Notes: generated by a model from the sequence alone, not told the origin. A stretch of DNA of 23,400 nt from JBDKVA01 sp039679375 (GCA_039679375.1 JBDKVA010000078.1:1-23400), one strand, 5' to 3'; positions 1-7,826 are shown, counted from the stretch's first letter. Numbers and translations are program-made.

Positions 1-285
<285 letters not shown>

Positions 286-597
286 TAAAATATGGAACTC
301 TGCAGATGCAGAGTGAAATTGAACAGGTAATATTTAAAGATAAGGTCTTAAACGTTTGATAGTTTAACAAGGATTCGGCTTTGCGCAAGCAAAACGATAT
401 CCAAGTTTTCTCCGGACTCGGCTTTGCGAAAGATTTCCGCTCAGCGGAAAGGTTACATTAATGTAGCATTTCGCTTTGCGAAATTCGTTAGCAAAACGAC
501 GTCCATCGCAATACATTATATAGTTTTGAAGGTGTAATAAACAGATATGCTTGCATATCTGAACGTTAATTAATAGCGATAAAATCACCTCAAATTT
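286..597 (+). other. Structured 23S-5S intergenic spacer with nested hairpins
   Basis: This stretch holds no protein gene and no tRNA. It carries several strong inverted repeats. Hairpin 1 (371-402) has the outer stem GGAT-TCG/CGA-ATCC and an inner GCTTTGC/GCAAAAC stem closed by a GCAA loop. Hairpin 2 (414-504) has nearly the same outer stem, but encloses three further hairpins: TTTCCGC-TCA-GCGGAAA (434-450), the palindrome TACATTAATGTA (454-465) and TTTCGC-TTT-GCGAAA (469-483). A separate hairpin CAGATATGC-TT-GCATATCTG lies at 542-561. The region is probably transcribed with the rRNA; a role in RNase processing or a hairpin-repeat origin is inference. Confidence 0.75.
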
Positions 598-713
598 TCT
601 GGTGGAAATAACGAGAAGGATACACCCGTTCCCATACCGAACACGGAAGTTAAGCTTCTCAGTGCCCAAGATACTTGGCTGGTAACGGCCCGGGAAAATA
701 GGTCTTCGCCAGA
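598..713 (+). rRNA. 5S ribosomal RNA
   Basis: The hallmark sequence GGATACACCCGTTCCCATACC followed by GAACACGGAAGTTAAGC is present in the first half. The ends TCTGG (598-602) and CCAGA (709-713) pair to form helix I, giving about 116 nt, the usual size for Firmicutes. It is the last gene of the rRNA operon; a strong hairpin follows seven bases later. Confidence 0.96.
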
Positions 714-720
714 TTTATAC

Positions 721-760
721 CAAAGCCCTGTGTGAATAACACAGGGCTTTGTGCTATTCT
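721..760. terminator. Terminator hairpin between 5S rRNA and the convergent SLH gene
   Basis: A perfect 13-bp stem, CAAAGCCCTGTGT (721-733) with ACACAGGGCTTTG (739-751), closes a five-base loop. On the plus strand it is followed by a T-rich stretch (TGCTATTCTTTTATTT), so it should stop the rRNA operon. It also sits just after the stop of the minus-strand gene at 762, so it may serve both, though the minus-side U tract is poor. Confidence 0.85.
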
Positions 761-761
761 T

Positions 762-2261
762 TTATTTATCTTGCAGCCTGTTATACCAGGAAAGATTAAG
801 TTCAATTTTGTTCTTTTCGGCGTCGTAATCATCGATAAAAGTAAATTCCAGCCTGTCACCCATATACTTTTTTTCGTACTGCAGCAACAAGGGAGATCCC
901 TTATAAAGTGTTTCATAAACATCATAAAATATAATGGTATTTCCAATCACCCTGTATTTGCCGGTTTGAAGGAGCAGGGCATCCTGCTGATAAGATCCGG
1001 AGCCGGCCATGCCCAGATTATAAGTCCCGTCGGAATTGAAAGTATAACTAAAATCGAATGACGGAAGGCTTACCAGGCCTGTTACAATATCCTTATAGCC
1101 TGTATATACACTTACATTGGAATACCCCCAGGAACCTGTCAGTATATCCTGTGGGAAATCGTCCTTATACTGCAAACACAATTTCCCCTGAAAAATTTCC
1201 GCTTTCATGCTGAAAAGCTCAATAAAGCAATTTATCGGCACATACAGCACATCATTCTTATAATACGGCCCCACCGTTATATCCCCCTGCTGTCCGTTAA
1301 TATATACAACCGGGCTGCCGACTGACATAATAACTTCAAGGTTAATTTCCCCCTGCTTGTTTTTCCACGCGGCCGTTACTTTTCCATCCTTTATGCCGGT
1401 TTCAGGGTATCGATAATCTGTATATGGCATTATAAATACACTTTTGAACCTGTCATAAGGCAGAAAGATATAATCTTCGTTATTGATTTCGGTAATTGCA
1501 TATTCATCTGCCCTAAACTCGGAATCATTAATGATTATACCGCCGCTCCACTCTCCATCCGTACTGCTTCCTGCATTATAAACATTATCCTCCCGGTTTG
1601 CCTGAGCATTGCCCAGCATAAACAGCTCATATGCTCTTTTACATACAATAACAGCAGCTTCACGTGAACTGTTGCCTGCGGGATCAAACTTGAAAGTGCC
1701 TGTTCTTTCGTTTTCCATGCCTTTTGTAATGCCGGCACAGGAACAGTAGTATACACCTTCCCGCGCCCAGCTGTTTATCAGACTGTCATCGGTAAATTCG
1801 ACGGCGCCTGTTGCGGAATAGTCTCTGTCAGGGCAGATTACCTTCAGGGCACGAAAAAGGATGGTTGCCATTTGCTCACGTGTAATTAACTGATATGGAG
1901 CGTATATATCATCCCCATTGCCCTGAACAAGCCCTAAATTGGCAGCTTTTAATATTTCCGGATTGGTTGTATCGATAAAGCTTGCATTACCGGTTTGTGC
2001 CTCTTTTCCGGTATATATTTCATAAAATTTTACTATGACCTCCGCGAACTCTTCACGGGTGATATTACCGGACATATTTTCCTTAATCCTGTCGGTGATA
2101 AGACCATATACCTTAGCTTTATCCAGCTCAGGCAACGCCCAGGCGGACGCGCCTTTGTAAGACGTATTGGACGGATAGCCGGCCGAATCGGCTGCTTCGG
2201 CTGCGACTGGTGACATAAGCAATGCAATACATAGTATCAAAACAATACAACACTTTTTCAT
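762..2261 (-). CDS. Secreted SLH-domain protein with copper-amine-oxidase-N-like and lipocalin-like regions
   Basis: The 499-residue product begins with a typical signal peptide (MKKCCIVLILCIALLMSPVAAEA). Three S-layer homology repeats follow at about 38-82, 90-135 and 150-210, with ITREEFAEVIVKFYE and ITREQMATILFRAL as the clearest cores; such repeats bind secondary cell-wall polymers and anchor proteins to the surface. Residues ~245-365 resemble the copper amine oxidase N-terminal stalk domain (VVYINGQQGDITV...VLYVPINCFIELF). The tail (~375-499) has a beta-rich pattern (YTFNSDGTYN, GKYRVIGNTIIFYDV) like lipocalin-type small domains. I chose the start at 2261 because AAGAAGGT lies seven bases upstream; an in-frame ATG at 2294 has no ribosome site. 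A TATAAT (2308 to 2303 on the minus strand) may be its -10 box, but no good -35 is seen. The substrate or role beyond wall attachment is unknown. Confidence 0.85.
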   Translation of the reverse strand: MKKCCIVLILCIALLMSPVAAEAADSAGYPSNTSYKGASAWALPELDKAKVYGLITDRIKENMSGNITREEFAEVIVKFYEIYTGKEAQTGNASFIDTTNPEILKAANLGLVQGNGDDIYAPYQLITREQMATILFRALKVICPDRDYSATGAVEFTDDSLINSWAREGVYYCSCAGITKGMENERTGTFKFDPAGNSSREAAVIVCKRAYELFMLGNAQANREDNVYNAGSSTDGEWSGGIIINDSEFRADEYAITEINNEDYIFLPYDRFKSVFIMPYTDYRYPETGIKDGKVTAAWKNKQGEINLEVIMSVGSPVVYINGQQGDITVGPYYKNDVLYVPINCFIELFSMKAEIFQGKLCLQYKDDFPQDILTGSWGYSNVSVYTGYKDIVTGLVSLPSFDFSYTFNSDGTYNLGMAGSGSYQQDALLLQTGKYRVIGNTIIFYDVYETLYKGSPLLLQYEKKYMGDRLEFTFIDDYDAEKNKIELNLSWYNRLQDK

Positions 2262-2460
2262 AGCACGACCTTCTTTATGATTATTTGTTTTCATTCAGTT
2301 CAATTATACGTCGCTTATACCGTTATGGATATCGCCCTTAAGGGGTGATTCATGTAAAAACGGGGGTGGTTTTTTATACCTTGCCTCTGCAATCATCGGC
2401 AATGTATGAAGCAAATGGAACCGTATGTGATATCCGGGGCTATTTTTAAGTTCAAGTGTC

Positions 2461-2489
2461 TTTACAAACAAAGATACAAGTATTAAAAT
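2461..2489 (+). promoter_or_regulatory. Sigma-A-type promoter of the nad operon
   Basis: TTTACA (2461-2466) and TAAAAT (2484-2489) are separated by 17 bases, each one mismatch from consensus. The predicted transcription start is near 2496, giving a leader of ~175 nt before nadA. A TGTCTTTACA motif (2457-2466) overlaps the -35 box, a good place for a repressor site. The NAD repressor NiaR (YrxA) controls nadABC in many Firmicutes, but my assignment of this motif to it is tentative. Confidence 0.6.
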
Positions 2490-2500
2490 GAACTAAAGTA

Positions 2501-2518
2501 TGCAGCTTTAAAGCTGCA
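2501..2518. other. Perfect 18-bp palindrome at the predicted nad transcription start
   Basis: TGCAGCTTTAAAGCTGCA is a perfect palindrome about five bases after the predicted start of the nad transcript. It could be a dimeric regulator operator or a 5'-end RNA hairpin. It is followed by CTGCAAAATTGCA, which resembles CTGCGAAATTGCA inside the adjacent repeat (from 2541), so the palindrome may be part of the same inserted element. Confidence 0.5.
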
Positions 2519-2528
2519 AAATTGCATT

Positions 2529-2628
2529 AGTAACTTATTGCTGCGAAATTGCAATAAAAAACAAGAAAATAGTTTCACTTTCGCGGCAATAAGTACATTC
2601 GTTGGGTTGTGGGCGGTAGCCCACATTG
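2529..2628 (+). repeat. Two-hairpin dispersed repeat, copy 1 (nadA leader)
   Basis: This 100-nt segment matches 8604-8702 with four substitutions and one single-base gap in an A run. Its first half is a 15-bp stem, ACTTATTGCTGCGAA (2533-2547) with TTCGCGGCAATAAGT (2580-2594), closed by a ~32-nt A-rich loop; one pair is G-U here. Its second half is a short hairpin TGTGGGC-GGTA-GCCCACA (2608-2625). It lies between the nad promoter and nadA, so it should be transcribed as part of the nad leader. No transposase is near. Its class is unknown: candidates are a small mobile repeat or a structured RNA. Confidence 0.85.
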
Positions 2629-2670
2629 ATGGGGTTAATCGCATGCTTAATATAAATAGGGAGGAAAAGA

Positions 2671-3582
2671 ATGAATAAGCAGGAATTGACAGCGAATATT
2701 GCAGAACTGAAAAAGCAAAGAAACGCAGTAATTGTTGCACATAATTACCAGATTGATGACGTGCAGGAAATCGCGGATATCGTGGGTGATTCATTTGCTC
2801 TGAGCAGATTCTGCGCATCCAGTCCGCATGATGTGATTGTTTTTTGCGGTGTCCATTTTATGGCTGAAAGCGCCAAGCTCCTGTCTCCCGAAAAAACAGT
2901 CCTGCTCCCTGAAAAGGACGCAGGATGCCCTATGGCTGATATGGCGACGGCAGAGGCGTTACGGGAGGAAAAAAAGAAGCACCCGAATGCGGCGGTCGTT
3001 TGCTACATAAACTCGACAGCGGCGGTGAAAGCGGAAAGCGATATTTGCTGCACCTCCTCCAATGCTGTAAAAGTAATAAGGTCAATTGGACAGAATGAAA
3101 TTATTTTTGTTCCGGATTGCAATTTGGGCAGTTATGTCGCTGGGATCGTGCCTGAAAAGAAAATAATATTATGGAAAGGATTTTGCACAACGCACCACAG
3201 GATAAAACAGGAGGATGTCAAGAAGGCGAGGGAGCTTCATCCTGACGCCTTATTTCTGGTACATCCCGAATGTAAACAGGAAGTGGTGGCTCTTGCGGAT
3301 TTTGTCGGGAGTACAAAGCAGATCATCGATTATGCATCCGCAAGTAAAGCAGCTAAATTTATCATCGGTACGGAGATGGGCGTCATGTACAAGCTAAAAA
3401 AAGATAATCCAGGGAAACAATTCTATTTGCTGTCTCCGGGGTTGGTTTGCCCTAATATGAAGAAAACTACTCTGGAAAGTGTATATATTGCATTAAGAGA
3501 TATGAAAAACAATATTGTGCTTGATGAGAAGTTGATGCAAAAAGCCAGAGTGCCACTGGACAGGATGCTCCAGGTGGAGTAA
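2671..3582 (+). CDS. nadA: Quinolinate synthase NadA
   Basis: NadA condenses iminoaspartate with dihydroxyacetone phosphate to quinolinate in de novo NAD synthesis, using a [4Fe-4S] cluster in the cytoplasm. The 303-residue protein has the family motifs VAHNYQIDDVQEIADIVGDS near the N terminus, CGVHFMAESAKLLSPEK (from C59), YINSTAAVKAESDICCTSSNA and LVHPEC. The cluster ligands are most likely C86 (in GCPMAD), C172 (in KGFCTTHH) and C260 (in LVCPNM), with the same ~87-residue spacing as in other NadA proteins. Length is typical of the short (archaeal/Thermotoga-type) form. The start is supported by GGGAGG ending nine bases upstream. It is the first gene of nadA-nadB-nadC. Confidence 0.97.
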   Translation: MNKQELTANIAELKKQRNAVIVAHNYQIDDVQEIADIVGDSFALSRFCASSPHDVIVFCGVHFMAESAKLLSPEKTVLLPEKDAGCPMADMATAEALREEKKKHPNAAVVCYINSTAAVKAESDICCTSSNAVKVIRSIGQNEIIFVPDCNLGSYVAGIVPEKKIILWKGFCTTHHRIKQEDVKKARELHPDALFLVHPECKQEVVALADFVGSTKQIIDYASASKAAKFIIGTEMGVMYKLKKDNPGKQFYLLSPGLVCPNMKKTTLESVYIALRDMKNNIVLDEKLMQKARVPLDRMLQVE

Positions 3583-3641
3583 AAACAGCGGAGGTTGGGC
3601 ATGAGGCAGGAGAATCAGAGAACCGTACCCGCGTTTACACA

Positions 3642-3681
3642 TGTGTCAGTAGAACCGTCCCCATGACAGTTCCCTGACACA
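3642..3681. repeat. REP-like imperfect palindrome between nadA and nadB
   Basis: TGTGTCAG (3642-3649) pairs with CTGACACA (3674-3681), and inside it GAACCGTC (3652-3659) pairs with GACAGTTC (3665-3672) with one mismatch, leaving the five-base loop CCCAT. A related AGAACCGTACCC lies just upstream (3619-3630). From memory, GAACCGTCCCC-type palindromes are dispersed in many Clostridia genomes, often linked to REP-associated IS200-like transposases; no such transposase is in this window. It might also fold in the nad mRNA between the two cistrons, or act as an operator. Confidence 0.6.
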
Positions 3682-3736
3682 CAATAAAAAGGGGCTCCTC
3701 GCAATGACTGATAATAGCCGAAAGAAGGGGAAATAA

Positions 3737-5335
3737 TTGAACACACAAAGATATCTGGCCGACTTTGATACAAGAGAGATTCAAAAAGAATATCACGACG
3801 TCATTATTATAGGCAGTGGGATCGCAGGAGTATATACCTCTCTTGAGATACCGGAGGAATATGATATTGCTATTTTGACAAAGGAGACGCTGGACATAAG
3901 CAACTCCGTACTGGCGCAGGGAGGCATCGCGGTCTCCCTTGACAAAAAGGACTCGCCGGATCTTCATTTAAAAGACACGCTTTATGCCGGTGCAGGCCTC
4001 TGCGATGAAGAAGTGGTAAGAGTGCTGGTCAATGAGGCAGCCGGGAATATTGACAGGCTTTGCAAATTCGGCGTTAATTTCGACAAAACAAATAAAGACG
4101 AGCTTTCGCTTTCCAGGGAAGCTGCCCACAGCATGAACAGAATCATTCATGCCGGTGATACCACGGGTAAGGAAGTGCTCGACAAGCTCATCTCCGCTGT
4201 AAAGACACATAAAAACATCGACATACACGAAAGAAGCTTTGTGATTGATTTACTTGTTGAGAACGGAGCCTGTAAGGGCGTTCTGACCTACAGTGAAGAT
4301 GCCCGTTGCCTCAAGCTGTACCTGTCCAATATCATCATTTGCGCTACGGGCGGATACGGCCAGCTTTACAGCAATACGACCAATCCCGAGGTGGCAACTG
4401 GCGACGGTGTCTGCATGGCATACAGAGCCGGCGCGGAATTAATGGATCTGGAATTTGTCCAGTTCCACCCGACTGTACTATTCCACCCGGAGAACAAGAA
4501 CTTTCTGATATCTGAGGCTGTGAGAGGCGAGGGCGCATTACTGAAAAACATTAACGGAAAGCGTTTTATGCCGGAGTATCACCCTCTGAATGAACTTGCA
4601 CCCAGAGATGTAGTATCAAGGGCGATCTTCAGTGAAATGAAAAAGACAGGAGCGCAGCACGTCTACCTTGACATCACCTTCAAAGGAAAAGAATACCTCG
4701 AAAACCGATTCCCCAATATCTATAAAACATGCCTCAGTTACGGCATCGACATGGCAAAGGATATGATACCTGTTGCCCCTGCGGAGCATTACTGTATGGG
4801 CGGCATCCGCGCCGATGTTCACGGCAGAACAAATATAAAAGGATTTTTTGCTTGCGGAGAGTGCGCTTGCAACGGAATACACGGCGCCAACCGCCTGGCC
4901 AGCAATTCACTGCTGGAAGGACTGGTATTCGGGCGGATGATAGGAGTACAGGCAGAAGAAATATTGCGCTGTACCGGTAAAAATATCTCCTTTGAAGATG
5001 TCGTCAACCGTACTGACCGGGTGAAACCTGAAATTGACCCGGAAGCAGCTATAAAAGATATTCAGCGTGAAATGAGTGAAAACGTCGGCATAATCAGAGA
5101 TAAGCAGGGCTTGACAAAGGCTTTGGATAAAGTAACTTCCTATGAAAGTAAGATCAGTAATATGAAAAACGAAACACTGGCTGACTTCGAACTGCAAAAT
5201 ATACAGCTTTTGTCAAGGCTGGTGATCGAGTCTGCACTGGAGAGGGAAGAGAGCCGCGGCGCCCATTACCGCCTTGACTTTGACAGTACGGACGATGAGA
5301 AATGGAAAAAGCATATTATTAAGAAGAATTTTTGA
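3737..5335 (+). CDS. nadB: L-aspartate oxidase NadB
   Basis: NadB is a cytoplasmic FAD enzyme that oxidises L-aspartate to iminoaspartate, the substrate passed to NadA; in anaerobes fumarate can serve as the acceptor. The 532-residue protein has the FAD-binding GSGIAG loop at 26-31, then SNSVLAQGGIAVSL, HAGDTTGKEV, the substrate-site LEFVQFHPT, SEAVRGEGALL and APRDVVSRAI, and the C-terminal AEHYCMGGI and NRLASNSLLEG motifs of the succinate dehydrogenase/fumarate reductase flavoprotein family. Length is normal for NadB, and the nadA/nadC context excludes a dehydrogenase subunit. The start is a TTG at 3737, chosen because GAAGGGG (3724-3730) lies six bases upstream and no better in-frame start exists. 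Confidence 0.96.
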   Translation: MNTQRYLADFDTREIQKEYHDVIIIGSGIAGVYTSLEIPEEYDIAILTKETLDISNSVLAQGGIAVSLDKKDSPDLHLKDTLYAGAGLCDEEVVRVLVNEAAGNIDRLCKFGVNFDKTNKDELSLSREAAHSMNRIIHAGDTTGKEVLDKLISAVKTHKNIDIHERSFVIDLLVENGACKGVLTYSEDARCLKLYLSNIIICATGGYGQLYSNTTNPEVATGDGVCMAYRAGAELMDLEFVQFHPTVLFHPENKNFLISEAVRGEGALLKNINGKRFMPEYHPLNELAPRDVVSRAIFSEMKKTGAQHVYLDITFKGKEYLENRFPNIYKTCLSYGIDMAKDMIPVAPAEHYCMGGIRADVHGRTNIKGFFACGECACNGIHGANRLASNSLLEGLVFGRMIGVQAEEILRCTGKNISFEDVVNRTDRVKPEIDPEAAIKDIQREMSENVGIIRDKQGLTKALDKVTSYESKISNMKNETLADFELQNIQLLSRLVIESALEREESRGAHYRLDFDSTDDEKWKKHIIKKNF

Positions 5336-5348
5336 AAGGGGAGGCATC

Positions 5349-6182
5349 ATGCTGGACAAGTTTTATTATGATGACCTGATTATGATGGCATTGAAGGAAG
5401 ACATGCCGCTAGGTGACATTACCACCGAGAATATAATAAGGGCGGGAACCAGGGCAAAAGCGATGCTCATTGCCAGGCAGGACGCTGTTATAGCCGGACT
5501 GGATGTGTTTGAGAGAGTTTTCAAACTGCTTGATGCGAACACTGCTTTTACCCGTCATGTACAGGACGGCGGGCATGTGGCAGAAGGCGACGTTTTCATG
5601 GAATTCGAAGGGGAGGCGGCCATTTTGCTAAAAGGTGAGAGGACCGCACTTAACTTTCTGCAGCATCTTTCAGGAATTGCGACAAAAACTGCGGAATTCT
5701 GCAAATTGGTAGAGGATTTGCCTGTGAAAATAGTTGATACCAGAAAAACAACACCTGGCTTAAGGCATTTGGAAAAGTATGCAGTGCGGATCGGGGGCGG
5801 TTACAACCACCGTTTTTGCCTGTCGGACGGAGTACTGATCAAGGACAACCACATCAAGGCGGCCGGAGGGATCAAACAGGCCATAGAACAGGTGAGAGCA
5901 GGGTTACCGCACACGTTGAAAATCGAAGTTGAGACAGAATCGCTCGAACAGGTGAAGGAAGCGTTGGAGGCCGGCGCAGATATCATCATGTTTGACAATA
6001 TGAGCCGCGAAATGATGACCCAAGCTGCGAAGCTCGTCGGAAAGCGTGCAATCACCGAGGCCTCGGGCGATGTTCATATGGATACCGTTCGCGATGTGGC
6101 GCTTACAGGCGTTGACATAGTTTCCATCGGAGAGCTGACACATACGGTTAAAGCGGCTAATATCAGCATGAGATTCGTGTAG
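5349..6182 (+). CDS. nadC: Nicotinate-nucleotide pyrophosphorylase (carboxylating) NadC
   Basis: NadC converts quinolinate and phosphoribosyl pyrophosphate to nicotinate mononucleotide with loss of CO2, completing the branch specific to de novo NAD synthesis. The 277-residue protein shows the family signature in order: EDMPLGDITTE (~17-27), GERTALNFLQHLSGIAT (~96-112), the phosphate/quinolinate-binding TRKTTPGLR (131-139), GGGYNHRFCLSDGVLIKDNH (149-168), KIEVE, and EASGDV with SIGELTHT near the end. I placed the start at 5349 because AGGGGAGG ends five bases upstream; an earlier in-frame ATG at 5274 lies inside nadB and has no ribosome site. The 13-base gap after nadB implies co-transcription. 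Confidence 0.96.
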   Translation: MLDKFYYDDLIMMALKEDMPLGDITTENIIRAGTRAKAMLIARQDAVIAGLDVFERVFKLLDANTAFTRHVQDGGHVAEGDVFMEFEGEAAILLKGERTALNFLQHLSGIATKTAEFCKLVEDLPVKIVDTRKTTPGLRHLEKYAVRIGGGYNHRFCLSDGVLIKDNHIKAAGGIKQAIEQVRAGLPHTLKIEVETESLEQVKEALEAGADIIMFDNMSREMMTQAAKLVGKRAITEASGDVHMDTVRDVALTGVDIVSIGELTHTVKAANISMRFV

Positions 6183-6230
6183 GAAGTTTAGTGAAATGTT
6201 AATTCATTGTTAAGTCAGGATGTAATGACG

Positions 6231-6269
6231 ACCTGTGGATAAAACTTACGGTTATCCACAGGTTTTTTT
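6231..6269 (+). terminator. Rho-independent terminator of the nad operon
   Basis: ACCTGTGGATAA (6231-6242) pairs perfectly with TTATCCACAGGT (6252-6263), a 12-bp stem with a nine-base loop, and a run of T residues follows directly (6263-6269). It sits ~50 bases after the nadC stop. Unusually, both arms contain the DnaA-box consensus TTATCCACA in inverted orientation. Confidence 0.88.
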
Positions 6270-6613
6270 GCAGGAAAGTGTACATTTTCCGATACAAGTC
6301 TTGGACATATTGAAATCACTGCATTTGAGAAATTTTTATAAAAAATATGTTTTCCACATGCTTGTGGATTAGTAGTGGAAAATAGCCTCTGAAACCGTAT
6401 TTCTGCATGAAACAAGGTGTTGATATTTGTATCTGGTAGAAGGCGGAGTGTTAATTTCTTATATTAATGCAAGGGAAACTCAATTACTTACTTACGGGAT
6501 ATGGAATATCGGTTTTCAGCATTTGCTGTATCCGTTCATAAACCTTTTTGTTATAAAGGACAAGCTTGTGGTTGGTCGCCTGCAATAATTCACCATTCAA
6601 CAGCTTATCCACA
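6234..6613. promoter_or_regulatory. Group of DnaA-box-like 9-mers
   Basis: The canonical DnaA box TTATCCACA occurs at 6252-6260 (plus), 6234-6242 (minus) and 6605-6613 (plus, inside the lipase gene). Near matches are TTTTCCACA at 6350-6358 and TGTGGATTA at 6363-6371; the first of these also forms TTTTCCAC/GTGGAAAA with 6375-6382. Three perfect and two near boxes within 380 bases exceed chance expectation for a 9-mer. No dnaA, dnaN or AT-rich unwinding element is seen, so this is not proposed as the replication origin; a DnaA-titrating or regulatory cluster is the alternative. The first two may simply be the terminator stem. The remaining 6183-6483 sequence shows nothing else clear. Confidence 0.45.
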
Positions 6614-7686
6614 GTGAAGTTGCTTTTTCCTACTTCAAATATCTCTGTTTCTATTTTCCATTCGGCAAGGCTTGCACTTTCTGTACCGACTACCTCATCA
6701 AACCTCCCCAGAAGGTTACCTGTCTGTATGGATGGGTTCAATCCGGCATTGATCATGGAAGGAAAAACAGAGGAATAGAGGCTGCCGCCGGGCACAAGAT
6801 CCTTCATGCTTTCATCGTTATAATATTGTATGCCTAACGAGGCGAATGGCGAGCCTTTTTGAGGAACTGAAATAAAGATCAGCTTTCTAACGTCACCTCT
6901 TGCCGCATACTCGCTGCTGCAGGTGTAATACCTTGCGACAAGCCCGCCCATGCTGTGCGCTATCAGATCAAAACGTTTTATCTGAATACCGCTGTTCCGC
7001 AATTCAGCTGCTTTCTCCTTTAAATATCCGGATAAAGCAGACGCGGCAGCAGCAACGCCGTTCCTTGATGGATAGCTGATCGCCATAGGCTTGTAGCCTT
7101 GCAGTTTCAAGTACTCCGATATGCCGGAAAAAATGTCCGGTGTAGCCTGATAGCCATGCACAAAGACAACTGGCGCCGAAATGAGGCCGATCCGGATAGA
7201 GCTGCTCTTATCCATCCCGGACAGGCGGGAAGTTATAAGAACATAATCAGCATTGGCGGCGAAAGCGTCAAATTCACCGGAATCTGCCTTCAAATAATCA
7301 GGTGGTGTGTAAACAGATATAAAGCTTCCGCTGCCGTCTGTAAACCCATCTGAAGGCTTAAGTGTGCCTTCGGACATGCCCGTGGGTCCTGAAGCTTCCA
7401 GTTTCACAGCAGCGCCGGAGACAGAGGTTCCGTTGCCGTCGGTTACATTAATTCTGATGACAAGGCTGTTTTCAGAGTCTGCCGCCAATGTGTGAATGCC
7501 GGGATTTACCGTATTGGTATGGATTTGAAGACCGCTTTTGTCCATGAGTGCATACCGGATGCTTTCAGGGGAAGTGCCGGTTTGGATGGCCGGGTTCAAA
7601 AGCATAAGCAGGACCGGAAAAAACATGGCGATCGTAATGAGTACAGCTATTTTATGAAGTTGAGTACCTGTAGTACTTGTGAACAT
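6484..7686 (-). CDS. Membrane-anchored Ig-like domain/alpha-beta hydrolase (lipase-type)
   Basis: The 400-residue product has one N-terminal hydrophobic segment (~10-31), acting as signal peptide or anchor. An Ig-like domain of the Big_1 type follows (~75-165; VIRINVTDGNGTSVSGAAVKLEA, then DGSGSFISVYTPP). The C-terminal half is an alpha/beta hydrolase: VVFVHGYQATPD forms the oxyanion-hole region, AHSMGG carries the nucleophile S245, and D330 (RFDEVVGTES) and H373 (NHKLVLYN) complete a plausible triad. It should hydrolyse ester bonds of lipids or other acyl substrates outside the cell; the substrate is unknown. I chose the ATG at 7686 with AGGAAAGGA upstream, over a TTG at 7707 that has no ribosome site. 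It is convergent with nadC and monocistronic. Confidence 0.85.
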   Translation of the reverse strand: MFTSTTGTQLHKIAVLITIAMFFPVLLMLLNPAIQTGTSPESIRYALMDKSGLQIHTNTVNPGIHTLAADSENSLVIRINVTDGNGTSVSGAAVKLEASGPTGMSEGTLKPSDGFTDGSGSFISVYTPPDYLKADSGEFDAFAANADYVLITSRLSGMDKSSSIRIGLISAPVVFVHGYQATPDIFSGISEYLKLQGYKPMAISYPSRNGVAAAASALSGYLKEKAAELRNSGIQIKRFDLIAHSMGGLVARYYTCSSEYAARGDVRKLIFISVPQKGSPFASLGIQYYNDESMKDLVPGGSLYSSVFPSMINAGLNPSIQTGNLLGRFDEVVGTESASLAEWKIETEIFEVGKSNFTVDKLLNGELLQATNHKLVLYNKKVYERIQQMLKTDIPYPVSK

Positions 7687-7751
7687 CTGCAAAATCCTTT
7701 CCTGCAAATTGTGCCGTACTGTAATTGGCGTACAGCATGTTTATTTATGGA

Positions 7752-7826
7752 GCATAGCAAAATCTTGCTCTAAATAGGCGATTTTGCTAAGCAGAATGCG
7801 CCACTGAAGGGACTCGATGTCCCTTC
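7752..7826. other. Two inverted repeats in the divergent lipase/CBS intergenic region
   Basis: TAGCAAAATC (7755-7764) and GATTTTGCTA (7780-7789) form a perfect 10-bp inverted repeat around 15 bases, extended by GC/GC beyond single unpaired A residues (7752-7792). A second hairpin, GAAGGGAC-TCGAT-GTCCCTTC, lies at 7806-7826 and is followed by GATTTT. The 333-base region 7687-8019 separates divergent genes, so these may be operators or stop upstream antisense transcription. No clear -35/-10 pair was found: a TTGACT at 7848 and TATAAT at 7864 are only ten bases apart. Confidence 0.5.

Noticed and set aside
286..597. tRNA gene in the 23S-5S spacer
   Set aside because: The hairpins do not form a cloverleaf and no T-arm consensus GGTTCRANTCC is present.
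732..1061. 109-codon plus-strand open frame
   Set aside because: It overlaps the terminator and runs antisense to the SLH-domain gene; no ribosome site or recognisable domain.
2496..2670. Known riboswitch in the nadA leader
   Set aside because: The structured part is the repeat also found upstream of an unrelated operon, and no motif of a known NAD-related riboswitch or T-box was recognised.
6231..6613. Replication origin
   Set aside because: DnaA-box-like sites are present, but no dnaA/dnaN genes and no AT-rich unwinding repeats are seen.
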